In this document: positions 1 to 10,293 of the stretch, piece after piece | Numbering within the stretch: position 1 is the first letter of the stretch | Layout: each line of letters begins with the position of its first letter | NCBI GenBank assembly: GCA_039619475.1 | Contig: CM077115.1 | Coordinates: 484,170,400-484,234,399, forward strand | Direction: 5' to 3' | Source of the DNA: Icerya purchasi | Lineage: Eukaryota; Arthropoda; Insecta; Hemiptera; Monophlebidae | DNA length: 64,000 nucleotides | Notes under the pieces: model-generated | Told to the model about the DNA's origin: nothing | The model's database searches: none | What the model saw: only the letters and a program-made list of their open reading frames with translations | Program-made: the position numbers and the translations under genes

Positions 1-1175
1 GACATTGAAGCTCGGTCGGCATATGAAAAAGCACGAGAAGCTAAATTGTTGTTTTTAAAATGAGAGGCCTCCTGGAATGAAATATTCTCAAAGGCCATAA
101 TACTTTTTATAACCTTCTACCTGATCCATTCAGGGCAAGATCGGTGAAAGGCAAAGTGTGTGCCTTTGCAAATTGCGGCAGATGGGTGGTTCCTGTAGGT
201 TGCTGCATTCTGAGACTGGGTGTTTAGAAGCGCAATGCGAACAAATGTAAGAACTACGACAGTGCTTTGAAATATGTCCAAAAAGAAAACATTTGGAACA
301 CTGCGTAGGCGATTGGACATTAGGAGAAACAAAAAATCGCATCTTGAAAATCGAAACGAATTCCGGGAGAGTGGTACTACAAAATCTGAGTTCGACCGAA
401 CGAGTAGGGATTTTAACGCCGTCCGAAGAACGGAATATAGGGCGGATAGAGGCAATGGGGATTAGCGATTCAATTCCTTCCAAGATTTCATCTTCGGAAA
501 AGGACGGATGTATGCCGGAGACGATGCCCATTCTGAATAATACGCTATTAGGGATATACGCTCTGATGTTATGTTCCGCGAAAAAACTAGGATGTGCAAG
601 AAAGGCGTTAGCGAAATCAACAGATGGAAATTTGATTGTGACACGACCCCTCCCTTGAGGGACAATGCATGAACGTGATAAGGAAACGGAGCTGATTAGC
701 TTGGCAAGGGCCAAGGGATGTAGATGATCCAGGTTTCTTTCCGTAAAGCAACTTTCAACGTAGACGGTGAAAGGCCCTGGATGATCGGGAGAAAATATTA
801 AATTCTCTATTATTATTATTATAGTTATTGTTATTGTTATTGGTAGTACAGTTGTTGCAATTATTGTTATCCGAATTATTAATATTATTATTATTATGTA
901 ACATCTTTAGTATTGTTCCTATTTTTGGTATCAGTATTATTAGTGTCGTAACTGTGACGGTCCGTGCTAGAGAAAGCAGGAGATGCCATAAGATCAGCCT
1001 GGGAGAGTCTAATCCCCTTCAGTTGAACAGAAGATACGGGCGAAAGGAGATCTGCCGATTTTCGTTTCGAATTGCTATCCATGTCGACACTTAAAGATAA
1101 GTTGGACGGTGGTTTAAGGAGTTTAGCGGAACTTGAGGAGGAGGCCGCAGAGCGGCCCCCTTTGGATGCGTCCAT
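1..1175 (-). pseudogene. LINE ORF1 (gag-like, zinc knuckles), broken and cut by window edge
   Basis: This is a nucleic-acid-binding ORF1 of a Jockey/I-type non-LTR retrotransposon, read on the minus strand. A Ser/Asn-rich N-terminus (1175 to about 894) is followed by an Asn-rich tract encoded by an AAT/AAC microsatellite (about 897-805), where the frame shifts. The frame starting at 714 then gives a basic/aromatic domain and zinc knuckles of the form CX2CX4HX4C (CSKCFLFGHISKHC) and CX2CX3HX4C (CSHCASKHPVSEC). The third knuckle is found only after another frame change near position 190 (AAICKGTHFAFHRSC). An in-frame TAG follows near 115, and readable coding continues to base 1 (MAFENISFQEASHF), so the element runs off the left edge. 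At least two frameshifts and one stop make it non-functional. The three-knuckle layout is typical of Jockey-type ORF1 proteins; the exact clade is inferred. Confidence 0.75.
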
Positions 1176-1440
1176 CTAACGAGGGAAAAAGTGGATAAAA
1201 ATAAAAATGTATAATCAAAATAAATGAAAAAAAAAATACATACATATATATATATATATTATATATCTCTATAAAAAAGAAAATAACTAAAAATAGAATA
1301 AAATAACGTAAAGTAAACTAAAGACAAAATTAGTAGAATATAAATAAAACTGCTCGCTAATGTTTGAATTAGCAGAGAGGCAACATAAAACCGCAAGAAC
1401 AGATAATAGAAATATATATAATTTTTTTTCTTTTTTTATT

Positions 1441-2400
1441 TATTAAATGGGCTCGGTGTCAGCACTGACCCAACTACATGAGCTGAGATTACTTACTCAG
1501 ATTCCGAGGCGATCGGAGATAGAGAGTATAAAGGAAAGAAGGAGGGGAATAAGGGCTAGAGATGGGAAGGAAAGGATAAAGGAAGCATTGAAAGGGGTAG
1601 GAAGATCCAACGCCAAGAGTTCAGCGTATAGATGAGAGCACTCAGGAAAAAGAGCAGGGCATTTAAAAAGGATATGGTTGGGGTCGCATATAAAGGGAGG
1701 GTCAGTAGAGTGGAAAAGGTAAAAGGGAGAAGGTGAAAGAGAAAAAGAAAAACAAGAAGAAGGAAGGATGGAATGACCAAGTCTTAGTCGGATTAAGGAA
1801 ACAATAGCCGAGCGCCGAGAAAAGAAAAGAAATTAGTACCAGGGCTGTGAATTGGAGTAGGTTGTAGGAGGAGGTAGAAGGAGGAGCGATTGGAAAAAAA
1901 AGAAGGGTAGATGTCAATCCATAGTCTGGCATGGGGACTTGCGGAGAGAAAAAGGATGTCTGAGGAAGGAAAATCCGGGAGGAATGGACCATTGAGAGAC
2001 GCCGAGCGAGCTAGGAAGTCAGCTGCTTCGTTACCCTTAATGCTAGAGTGGCCGGGAACCCACAAAAAGTCAATAAGGATAAAACGTGCTAAGCGCAAGT
2101 TGGAAATAGAGGCACGAACAGAAAGAATAATATTATTAAACGAGTGTGAAGGAGGAGAAGAGATAGCTTGCAGCACAGATTTGGAATCAGTAACAATGAG
2201 AAATTTACAAATCTCTCTTGAAGAGGAAATAAAGGAGACCAACAAAAGCGGCGACTGGTGCCTGGCTAAACAAAAGAAGCCGGCATCAAAGAAAGCAAAA
2301 CGTGAAGCAACCCTCAATATTACCACCAGGAATCCATTCGCACCATTGGCTCAATTAGAAAATAAAGCAGCAACATCATTAAACATAACTCACAAATAGG
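1441..2400 (-). pseudogene. RNase H and C-terminal region of a LINE ORF2, 5'-truncated
   Basis: Minus-strand remnant of an RNase H-bearing non-LTR retrotransposon. The frame 2326-1793 shows the RNase H signatures TDSKSVLQAI and LWVPGHSSIKGNEAADFLAR, with the expected Asp and His-containing motifs. The N-terminal TDGS-type motif is poorly preserved, because the copy begins within the domain near 2400. Downstream (1780-1556) the frame changes and remains readable as the Phe/Leu/Ser-rich tail seen in the other family members. An A-rich minus-strand tract at about 1445-1420 may be the 3' tail. The separate ORF1 copy lies downstream on the same strand, so the two pieces are head-to-tail. RNase H would have removed RNA from the cDNA hybrid during retrotransposition. 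The copy is truncated and inactive. Confidence 0.75.
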
Positions 2401-2877
2401 AACAAGATCGGCGTAAATTTAATTAAAAAATTTAATTACAAGTTATAAAACAACCAATATATCGTTTTTACATTTCATTAATTTTTTCAGGTCTAAAATA
2501 GCCTTTTTTACGATGCCCAATAAGAAACGTAAAATTACTGATAAAATACTACAAGAAAAATGGAAAGAGTTGTATTTATTTGTAGAACGTTTTCAGCGGC
2601 ATATTGGTTAAATAAAATATTACGTAGTAATTAATAAAAAACATTTCATAATTTCATTGTGTAATTTCTGTAGATAATAATTACAGTTTTCTTTCATCGT
2701 ATATTCCACTTTTGCTTTTAATGATTTTTTACTGATTTAAATTTAGAATATCATGATTTTATAAATTTTCAGTATGACACAGGCATTACAGGTTAACGGA
2801 GCTAACGAACCCTGTTCACGATGAAGTAGAGACGCGTGATTGCTCTTGATTTCCAACACACGTTATTGTAGGTTTTT
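2401..2877. other. AT-rich stretch without recognised gene
   Basis: No coding potential or repeat structure was recognised beyond short A/T runs. Confidence 0.5.
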
Positions 2878-3330
2878 TTTTTTTTTTTTTTTTTGCGCTG
2901 AAGTTGGGAAAATCCTTTTGGACGATAGAGGCACCGTCGTGCCCCTCTGTGTGGTGTCTCCACTAAAAACCCAACTCCGTACAAGGAGGATTCTTTATGT
3001 CGCCCTGGAAACCGCTCTCGCATTATTTCAGGGCGACCCTCCTTCGTATTAGTTTATATTGGCTCTATTAGCAGTACCTGCGTCCAGGTCGCGCTTTTTC
3101 TGCCGCAGCAGGGATTCTCTATGATGTATTTAATGAGAATGCCTACTTTTATTTCGAACTCTAGTCTCTGGCGTATCCAATGGGTACAGTGGAAGAATGT
3201 GTGCTCAGGATTGTAGGTTAATTTAAATAAAATAACGTCATCTAACGCGGAGCAATTGGTTAGGTAGAGTGATGTCTCGTCCAAGTAGGACCTAATATCC
3301 CGCTGCCACACATTGTAACTTACAAAAATA
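2878..3330 (-). mobile_element. 3' end of an R1/LOA-like LINE with poly-A tail
   Basis: Minus-strand frame 3311-3054 contains EHTFFHCTHWIRQRLEFE followed by a Glu/Asn-rich segment ending in WTQVLL. This matches the C-terminal part of R1/LOA-type ORF2 proteins, where an HTxFxCPRW-type motif closes the polypeptide. It is followed by a GC-richer 3' region (3023-2895) and a run of T on the plus strand (2874-2893), which is the poly-A tail of the minus-strand element. The copy is severely 5'-truncated. No clear target duplication was found. Clade assignment is by motif recognition only. Confidence 0.55.
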
Positions 3331-3489
3331 TTACTTGTGCTAAGTTAGTGCCCATTGTTGACGCGCCAAAAAAAAAAAAAACAAAAAAAAACGAATTTCA
3401 ATATTTGTTATTGCACACAGTGAAACAAATGCCGTTTTTTTAATGTTTTTTAGACATTACCAGGGAAGAGATAAATCACGTAAATTTTT

Positions 3490-4155
3490 GCTACTCCCTT
3501 TCCTAAACTATCCGCTGATACTATCATGCTTCACATACGCTCCTTAATTTCGCATCTATTTCATTCCCACTCTGTCCGTATTGATCTATTGTGGATTCCT
3601 AGTCATTGTGGAATTTCGGGCAACGAGTTAGTTGACTCGCACGTTCGGCTGCTTCCGACGGTCGCTTTATTAGTAATTTTCCAGCCCAAATTCTTTTTTC
3701 TTTTTCTTTTCGTTCTCACCGCAACTTTTGGACTGATCTCTATCCTTCTTAATTTTCTAATCCTGTTTCCTTTTATTTGTCCATACAACACATTCCTCCT
3801 CCTTTCCCTTGGTTCCAGAATTTCCCCAAAATGCAGCGGTCAACTATCTTATCTATAATTAGACTTTGGTTAAATCACAGCTTGCTTCCTGCTTCGTTCT
3901 TCTATTTCTCCATTTCCTAGTCTCCTTTTTTTATCCGTTTGATCCGTCGGAAGCAAACTTCATTTGCGAATCACATTTTACTTGAATGTCCTTTTATTTC
4001 TTCAGAACGTGCGATATTGTATCCGGTATTTTCCTAATCCTTTGGTTATTCCTTTTTTGTCTTGTTTGTTAGTGTCATGCTCCATTTCTAATATTTTCCC
4101 TATAATCTTTAACGCTGTCATATCTTTGGATTGGGTAAACGTCCTTACCTAAAAA
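3490..4155 (+). pseudogene. RNase H-LINE fragment, plus strand
   Basis: A decayed piece of the same RNase H LINE group. The frame at 3526 reads IRSLISHLFHSHSVRIDLLWIPSHCGISGNELVDS (given here as adjoining motifs), and the WIPSHCGISGNELVD core is the RNase H His/Asp region. After further frame changes, bases 3961-4030 read FANHILLECPFISSE, the DxNHIxFECP motif that follows RNase H in these elements. The 5' and RT parts are absent. The copy lies in the opposite orientation to the fragments at 1441-2400. Confidence 0.65.
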
Positions 4156-5136
4156 AGCAAAAAATGCGCCAAGAACATATTTACCGTTTTAAACTATTGG
4201 TAAATTTTTTCAGGAAGAATTAGCGGATCAACTGATTTCGACTTATCCGATCTCTCACAGCGATCGGATATCCTTGAATACAGAAATAATCCAGCAGTGA
4301 AGATTTTTATAGGTTTTAAAATTTCTCGATTTCAAATTAAAAAGAAAATAAAATGAGATAGCAAACGAAACGTTACAGTGAAAGGAATTTCGAATGTTTA
4401 AAAAGGGGAACACCTGAATTGCGCACCAATACTTCACACAGTGACTAGTCAGACTTGAATTGCGCACCGTCCCAAAATAATAGACCGCCCGCTGGGAACT
4501 CGAATTCCGCATTGCCTTAAAAAAAATACTTTGATTTTATAAAATCGATGAAGAAACAAAATGCGTAAAAGTCGCTTTTTCAGTGACTTCCAAAATGTGT
4601 TGTCATATCCATGGAACGCGTTTGCTATTTGGAATAATGGAACTATATTTCAGTTGCTTAAAAAAACCTTTAAGGTTTGCGAAAAATAGGCTATATTCCC
4701 GTTAGCAGTACGATCCTTATTCTAAATATTTTTTAGCAATCTAGGAATGTACACATTTAAGAAATATTGCATAAAATAGAATAATTTTTTGCACTAATAT
4801 TGTTTAAAATAATGAACTGAATATGTAGAATTTTCAGTACGCGGCATATTATGTTTCACGAAGCTTGTATTTTCCATTAATACAAAATACTTTCGTATCA
4901 GCTGATTAATTTACATAAAATACAAATGTGACCCCATGTAAAATTTTCGATTTCGAACAATTAGAGGCATCTATTATTATAATATAAAGTTATTTAGAGT
5001 TTGAGGAAATCCAGTTTCGGGAAAATTTCAGTTCTGATTTTATCTTACCCATCAATCAGTGTTCAATCTCAGTTATAAATTGTCATTTGAATTGTAATCA
5101 AATTTGTTAAAAATCGTAATTTTGTCATTTAGTGTA
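4156..5136. other. non-coding; short dispersed repeat with GAATTGCGCACC motif
   Basis: No gene was recognised. Bases 4406-4427 and 4452-4468 carry two direct copies of a (C/A)(C/T)TGAATTGCGCACC motif. The reverse complement occurs at 27403-27436 and a shorter version at about 63076, so this is a dispersed repeat terminus of unknown type. Confidence 0.4.
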
Positions 5137-5144
5137 CCATCCAA

Positions 5145-5447
5145 CATGGTCGCCGCTAGGAGGCAGCGGGCAGCTGCCCCTCCCCCTTGGAGCCTTGAAA
5201 TTTTTTAATCAACTGGCCATGATGAGTATTCACAGACACGTAATCATGGACAATTTGGAAGATTTTTATAATAAAGTAGTAGAACAATTTGCCAGAAACC
5301 CACGAAAATTATGTTTTAATTAAGAATTTATTCTTGTTTAATAAAATATTAAGCCTTTACAAATGATAAATTTTATTTTTCCTATAACTCACATCCTCTT
5401 TCTATCATCTCCCCCCCCCCCCCTTTCATCGGCTGGCGACGACCTTG
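5145..5447 (+). mobile_element. hAT-type MITE, family A, copy 1 (303 bp)
   Basis: A non-autonomous element with imperfect terminal inverted repeats: CATGGTCGCCGC on the left, and a right end whose complement reads CAAGGTCGTCGCCAGC. It is about 303 bp long and shares its whole length with copies at 15866 and 30242. The flanking octamers CCATCCAA (5137-5144) and CAATCCCA (5448-5455) match at 6 of 8 positions, as expected of an aged 8-bp target duplication. CA...TG ends with 8-bp duplications are hAT hallmarks. A C-rich tract lies just inside the right end. There is no coding capacity. Confidence 0.85.
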
Positions 5448-5455
5448 CAATCCCA

Positions 5456-5944
5456 ACAATATAGTATTCTGCTTAAATTTTAAACGGCAACACATAAAAA
5501 TTTACAATTAGTACAACCTGCCTAACACATATATTAAAATGAATAGTTTTCGGTAACGGATAATTGCAACAAAACATGAAAATATACAAACATGAATTTA
5601 TGAACCAAGAGGAATTAGCCCAATTACAAGCTGGGGAAATAGGTTGGTTGCATTTCGCAAAATGTTGTTCCCATAAAGCATTTGTATAGATTCCCCACGC
5701 CGTAATAGTCAATAGTTTTTACGATAATGTTCACATTTATTTATAAATTTTTATTTATTAGATTAAATTTAATTCACATTTTTATTTATTATATATTAAT
5801 AAAAAATCTGATGGGTTCGTTCTATTTTTTTGTTCATTTATTAACATGGTTGATAGTTTTTATTACGTTGAACTGGTTGTTATTTCCCGCGTTGAGGTTT
5901 TGTGCTTTCTCGTATTTATCTCACTCTCGTGAAATATATTAAGT
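5456..5944. other. AT-rich non-coding; may hold the Jockey 5' UTR
   Basis: No independent gene was seen. The 5' boundary of the downstream Jockey element could not be placed and may lie in the last 100 or so bases of this stretch. Confidence 0.4.
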
Positions 5945-5951
5945 TAGTTAA

Positions 5952-7494
5952 GTGAAGTGTTGTAATTCCCGATATTCGGGAACGAACAGTTTTATGCTTC
6001 GTTCACCGAAACTCAGCCGTCGGTGGGACAAAGAAGAAAACTCCGTAAATGCAGATGATAAATTCCCGCTGCTGCAGTCATCTCATACCGGCATTACAAA
6101 CAGCTCAGGTGATAACGATCTTAATTATCTATCTAACAATAACAATATTGTAAGTGATGACGATATTACTAATAACGGTTGCGGTAATAACACATCTTTA
6201 TCTATTCAAGCAAAATCGAGTATAGATAATCATAGACACACTTATACACCAATCTTATCACCTCCGTCTATGGACGTTGTAGTTGTAAATGATACACTAA
6301 ATACTCAGCCAAATAAACATCCGTGGCACATAGTCAAAAATAAAAGGAAAAGAAAAAAACAAAACACAACAAGTAGTTCTTCTTCTGAGAATACTACTGA
6401 TAATCAATACAGAAGTGCTAATAGATTTGCACTTCTCACAGTAGATAATGATACCGATAATCAACATGTGCAAATGACAAATAATGATAGTGGAACTGAA
6501 CCGAAGCCACCTACAATTACCGTGTATGGCGTGGCTAACTACCCTCAAATGTTAACCGATATAAACAATGTTGTGCCTCCTAACTCTTACACCTGTAAGT
6601 CACTCGCAGATAATCGAGTGCAAATTAAACCAAACAATTCCGACAATTACCGTTTACTAGTTAGATACTTCCGAGAAGAAGGAATAGAACATCACACTTA
6701 TCAGATGAAATCTGAAAGAAGCTTTCGTGTAGTAATTCGTCACCTACACCATTCCATCGACACCGACGATATTAAAACGGCTATTGAAGAACTAGGCCAT
6801 AGAGTGCGACATATAAGTAATGTTAGACATAGAGCGAGTAAATTACCCCTTTCTTTATTTTTTGTGGACCTAGAACCGCAGGATAATATAATAGTGATAT
6901 ATATAAATTATAAACATTACTCCAAATGAAAATTAAAGTGAAAGCGCCAAGAAAGAAAAATATAATTCCGCAGTGTTTTCGTTGTCAGCAATACGGTCAT
7001 ACCAAGACTTATTGTGGAAGAGCATATGTATGTGTTAAATGCGGTGGATGTCATGATACTGTTCACTGTAAAAAGAAACGCGATGAACCACCAGTATGCG
7101 CCAACTGCCAAGGAAACCACCCCTCCAATTATAAAGGGTGCCTAATCTACAGGAAACTTCAGCAAGTACGATTTAAGAAGTCAGCAAAAACAGTCAATAA
7201 TATTTCAAATCTAAATCATCAAATATTCCCTGGATATTGGCCTAATTTAGGCAATCAGAATCAAAGGATGCACACAGACCAAGCACCGCAAAAACCAACA
7301 TATTCACAAATAACAAGACAGCAGAACACTCAAAACTCATCTGATTTTGATACTAATTTACAAATTACAAAAATATGTTGCAAACATTCATGACAGAAAT
7401 AAAAGATCTACTTAAAGACATAATGCATCAGCAATCTCAGTTACTAAATGGTGTAATCCAAACCATCATGACAGTAGCAACTAATCAGAAATGA
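5952..7494 (+). pseudogene. Jockey ORF1 (gag-like nucleic-acid-binding protein), frameshifted
   Basis: The frame from 5952 encodes an Asn/Asp/Ser-rich N-terminus, a Lys/Arg cluster (KNKRKRKKQ) and a folded region resembling the PRE_C2HC-associated domain (SFRVVIRHLHHSIDTDDIKT). That frame ends at 6929. Coding resumes in another frame at 6926 with three knuckles: CFRCQQYGHTKTYC (CX2CX4HX4C), CVKCGGCHDTVHC (CX2CX3HX4C) and CANCQGNHPSNYKGC (CX2CX3HX6C). A second frame change near 7370 leads to a short C-terminus (MLQTFMTEIKDLLKDI...) ending in the TGA at 7492-7494 that overlaps the ORF2 ATG. The protein would package element RNA and help nuclear or target binding. With two frame breaks it is not expected to be made whole. 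Confidence 0.82.
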
Positions 7495-10145
7495 AAAATT
7501 TAAAAATTGTTACATGGAATGCCAATGGTATTCTAAACCATACAAATGAAATTCAAATGTATATTACACAATCCAATGTAGATATATTATTAATTTCAGA
7601 AACACACTTAATAAGCTCTAGATTTGCTAATTTCCTGGGATATGACTCATATTTCACTAACCACCCTGATCGCACTGAACACGGTGGCACAGGAGTTATA
7701 ATAAAAAAAAAGTATCAAACATCATGTACTAAGGAAATATGAGCATAATTACCTACAAGCCACAATTGTAGTCATAGACAGAAAGGAAAAAAGTAATATT
7801 ACCATCTCAGCGATTTATTGCCCTCCAAGACACATTATCACTAAAGCGCAGTTTAATGAATTCTTAAAGACGCTAGGTGACGCGTATATAATTGGAGGAG
7901 ACTTTAATGCAAAAAACATTTATTTTGGATCAAGATTAACTGTCCCCCGAGGTAAACAGTTAAAACTGGCCTTTGATGAAAACAGGTGCACGGTATACTC
8001 CACGGGGTCTCCAACATACTGGCCTACTGATCCATGTAAGGTTCCGGACTTACTAAATTTTTTTGTGGTTAAAGGACTGCCAACAAACTACATTGATACG
8101 TGTAATGATAGTAGCCTATCATCCGACCACACACCAGTGGTACTCACCATAAGCGAAAAAGTTATAAGGAAAACATGCAGACCGAAATTATACAATAAAC
8201 AAACAGATTGGGATCAATTTCGTGAAATATTAGAAAATAGGATAAATTTAAAAATCCCTCTCAAGACCACGGATCATATAGAACTATCAGTGGAATACTT
8301 CACAAAAATAGTACAAGAAGCAGCTTGGGCAGCCACGCCAAATAATAGCATACATCAACCAGTTATATTCTATCCTGCAGAAATTAAGAAAGAAGTAGCT
8401 TTAAAACGAAAACTAAGGAAAATATGGCAAACACATCGCAACCCAATACACAAAACCAGGCTAAATAATCAAACAAAACGTGTTAAGCATTTATTACAGA
8501 ACTTGAAAAATAAATCATTTAAAGATTATTTGATAAATTTGTCACCTCTTCAACAAAATAATTACTCTCTCTGGAAAGCAGCAAAAAGATTAAAAAGACC
8601 AACAGAAATATCACATCCGATAAGAAACTCAAATGGAAAATGGGCTCGATGTGATCAAGAAAAGGCAGAAGAATTTGGTGACTACTTAGCTAATGTATTT
8701 CAACCTCACTCTGGAACAGATTGTTTACCGTCACTCCTGTGTAACATAAATCAAAGCAACAATATTAAAATTACATCTCCTGGCGAAATCAAATCAATAA
8801 TCAAAACTATGAACCCAAATAAGGCTCCTCCTGGGTATGATTTAATAACTTCAAAAATACTAAAAGAGTTACCACGGAAAGGATTAATTCTGTTGACCTA
8901 CATTTTTAATGCTATAATTCGTATAAGATATTTTCCTCTTCAGCTTAAATTTTCACAAGTTGTTATGATCAAAAAACCCCAAAAACCTGCTGAAGAACTT
9001 GCATCGTATCGTCCAATAGCACTACTTCCTGTTCTCTCAAAATTATATGAAAAACTATTACTAAAAAGAATGAAGCCATTCTTAAACGACAGAAATTTGA
9101 TACCAGAGCACCAGTTTGGATTTCGAACGGGACATGGTACTATAGAGCAAGTACATCGCATAGTCAACATAATAGAAGAATCCTTAGAAACCAAAAAAGT
9201 ATGTGATGCTGTATTCCTTGACATTAAACAAGCGTTCGACAAAGTATGGCATGAGGGATTACTGCATAAAATTCACTGCAACCTCCCATACCAACTTTTT
9301 GAATTATTAAAATCCTACTTAAGTGAAAGGTATTTTTCTGTTAAATACGGGGAAGCAGAATCGGAGCTGCACCAGATCCAAGCAGGTGTGCCGCAGGGAA
9401 GTATACTGGGACCAGTACTATACTTAATATACACTTCCGATATTCCTGTTCCAGATGAAACAGAAATGGCCACTTTTGCAGATGACACTGCAATTTTATG
9501 TACAGGCACCTCAGTAGAAACTATCAATAATAATCTGCAATCAGCTGTCAATAGTTTGTCAACATGGTTCAAACGATGGCGTATAGTGATCAATGAGGAT
9601 AAATCTGCGCATATAACGTTTACAAATAAGAAGAACTGTAATATATCGGATATTTATATTAACAGTAAGGTTATACCTATTAAAGAAACAGTAAAATACC
9701 TCGGAATTCACTTAGATAAAAAATTAACTTGGAAGACACACATAGAAAAGAAAAGGAATGAAATGAACTTGAAATATAGAAACCTACTGTGGCGAAGGAA
9801 ATCAGAACTGTCCCTGGAAAACAAAGTACTACTATATAAACAAATATTGAAACCAATCTGGACATACGGATGTCAACTCTGGTGATGTGCTAAGCCGAGT
9901 AACATTGCGCAGATACAACGTTTCCAAAATAAAATCCTGAGAGAAATTACAGATGCCCCGTGGTACATTACCAATCATACATTACGTGCAGATGTGCATA
10001 TAAGTACAATCAGTGAAGAAATCAAAAAAGTTGCAAAACAGTACACGGTCGAAAGCTAGGACGCCACACAAATAGCCTGGCCGTTTCATTACTAGATAAT
10101 TCCAATGAAATCAGACGCTTGATAAAGCCAACGGACTTACTATAG
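7491..10145 (+). pseudogene. Jockey ORF2 (endonuclease plus reverse transcriptase), lightly disabled
   Basis: The start overlaps the ORF1 stop. An apurinic-type endonuclease opens the protein: TWNANGIL, SETHL and HGGTGVIIKK, then GGDFNA and SSDHTPVV (near 8120). An A9 run at 7703-7711 shifts the frame; with one A fewer, reading continues without a stop into the frame that stays open to 9885. The RT has LDIKQAFDKV (about 9221-9244), GVPQGSILGP and the catalytic FADD box at 9475-9486. The usual KAPGxD motif reads KAPPGYD at 8821-8841, with a duplicated CCT codon. A TGA at 9883-9885 stands where the sense of the family suggests Gly (QLW-stop-CAKPSN). Past a last frame change the C-terminus LGRHTNSLAVSLL ends at TAG 10143-10145. 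No RNase H domain is seen. Confidence 0.88.
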
Positions 10146-10293
10146 GGTTCAAATATATTAAGCCGGATACCAGATGAATCTCATATCGCTGGATAGGAGT
10201 TTCCACAAATTATCACCACTTACAAGCCAAGTGCTAGATATCCCACAAGGCTAGTCGCACACTCGCGGAAGAAAAAAAAAAAAAAAAAAAAAA

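Larger units (their letters stand above)
5945..10293 (+). mobile_element. near full-length Jockey-type non-LTR retrotransposon
   Basis: ORF1 is followed by ORF2 and ends in a 22-base poly-A tail (10272-10293). ORF1 and ORF2 overlap in ATGA (7491-7494), a layout compatible with termination-reinitiation. Disablements are few: ORF1 frame breaks near 6900 and 7370, a one-base insertion in an A run at 7703-7711, TGA at 9883-9885, and a frame change near 10050. Clade is assigned from the three zinc knuckles in ORF1, the apurinic-type endonuclease, the RT and the lack of an RNase H domain. It is the least decayed LINE in the window. Target duplications were not resolved. Confidence 0.85.
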
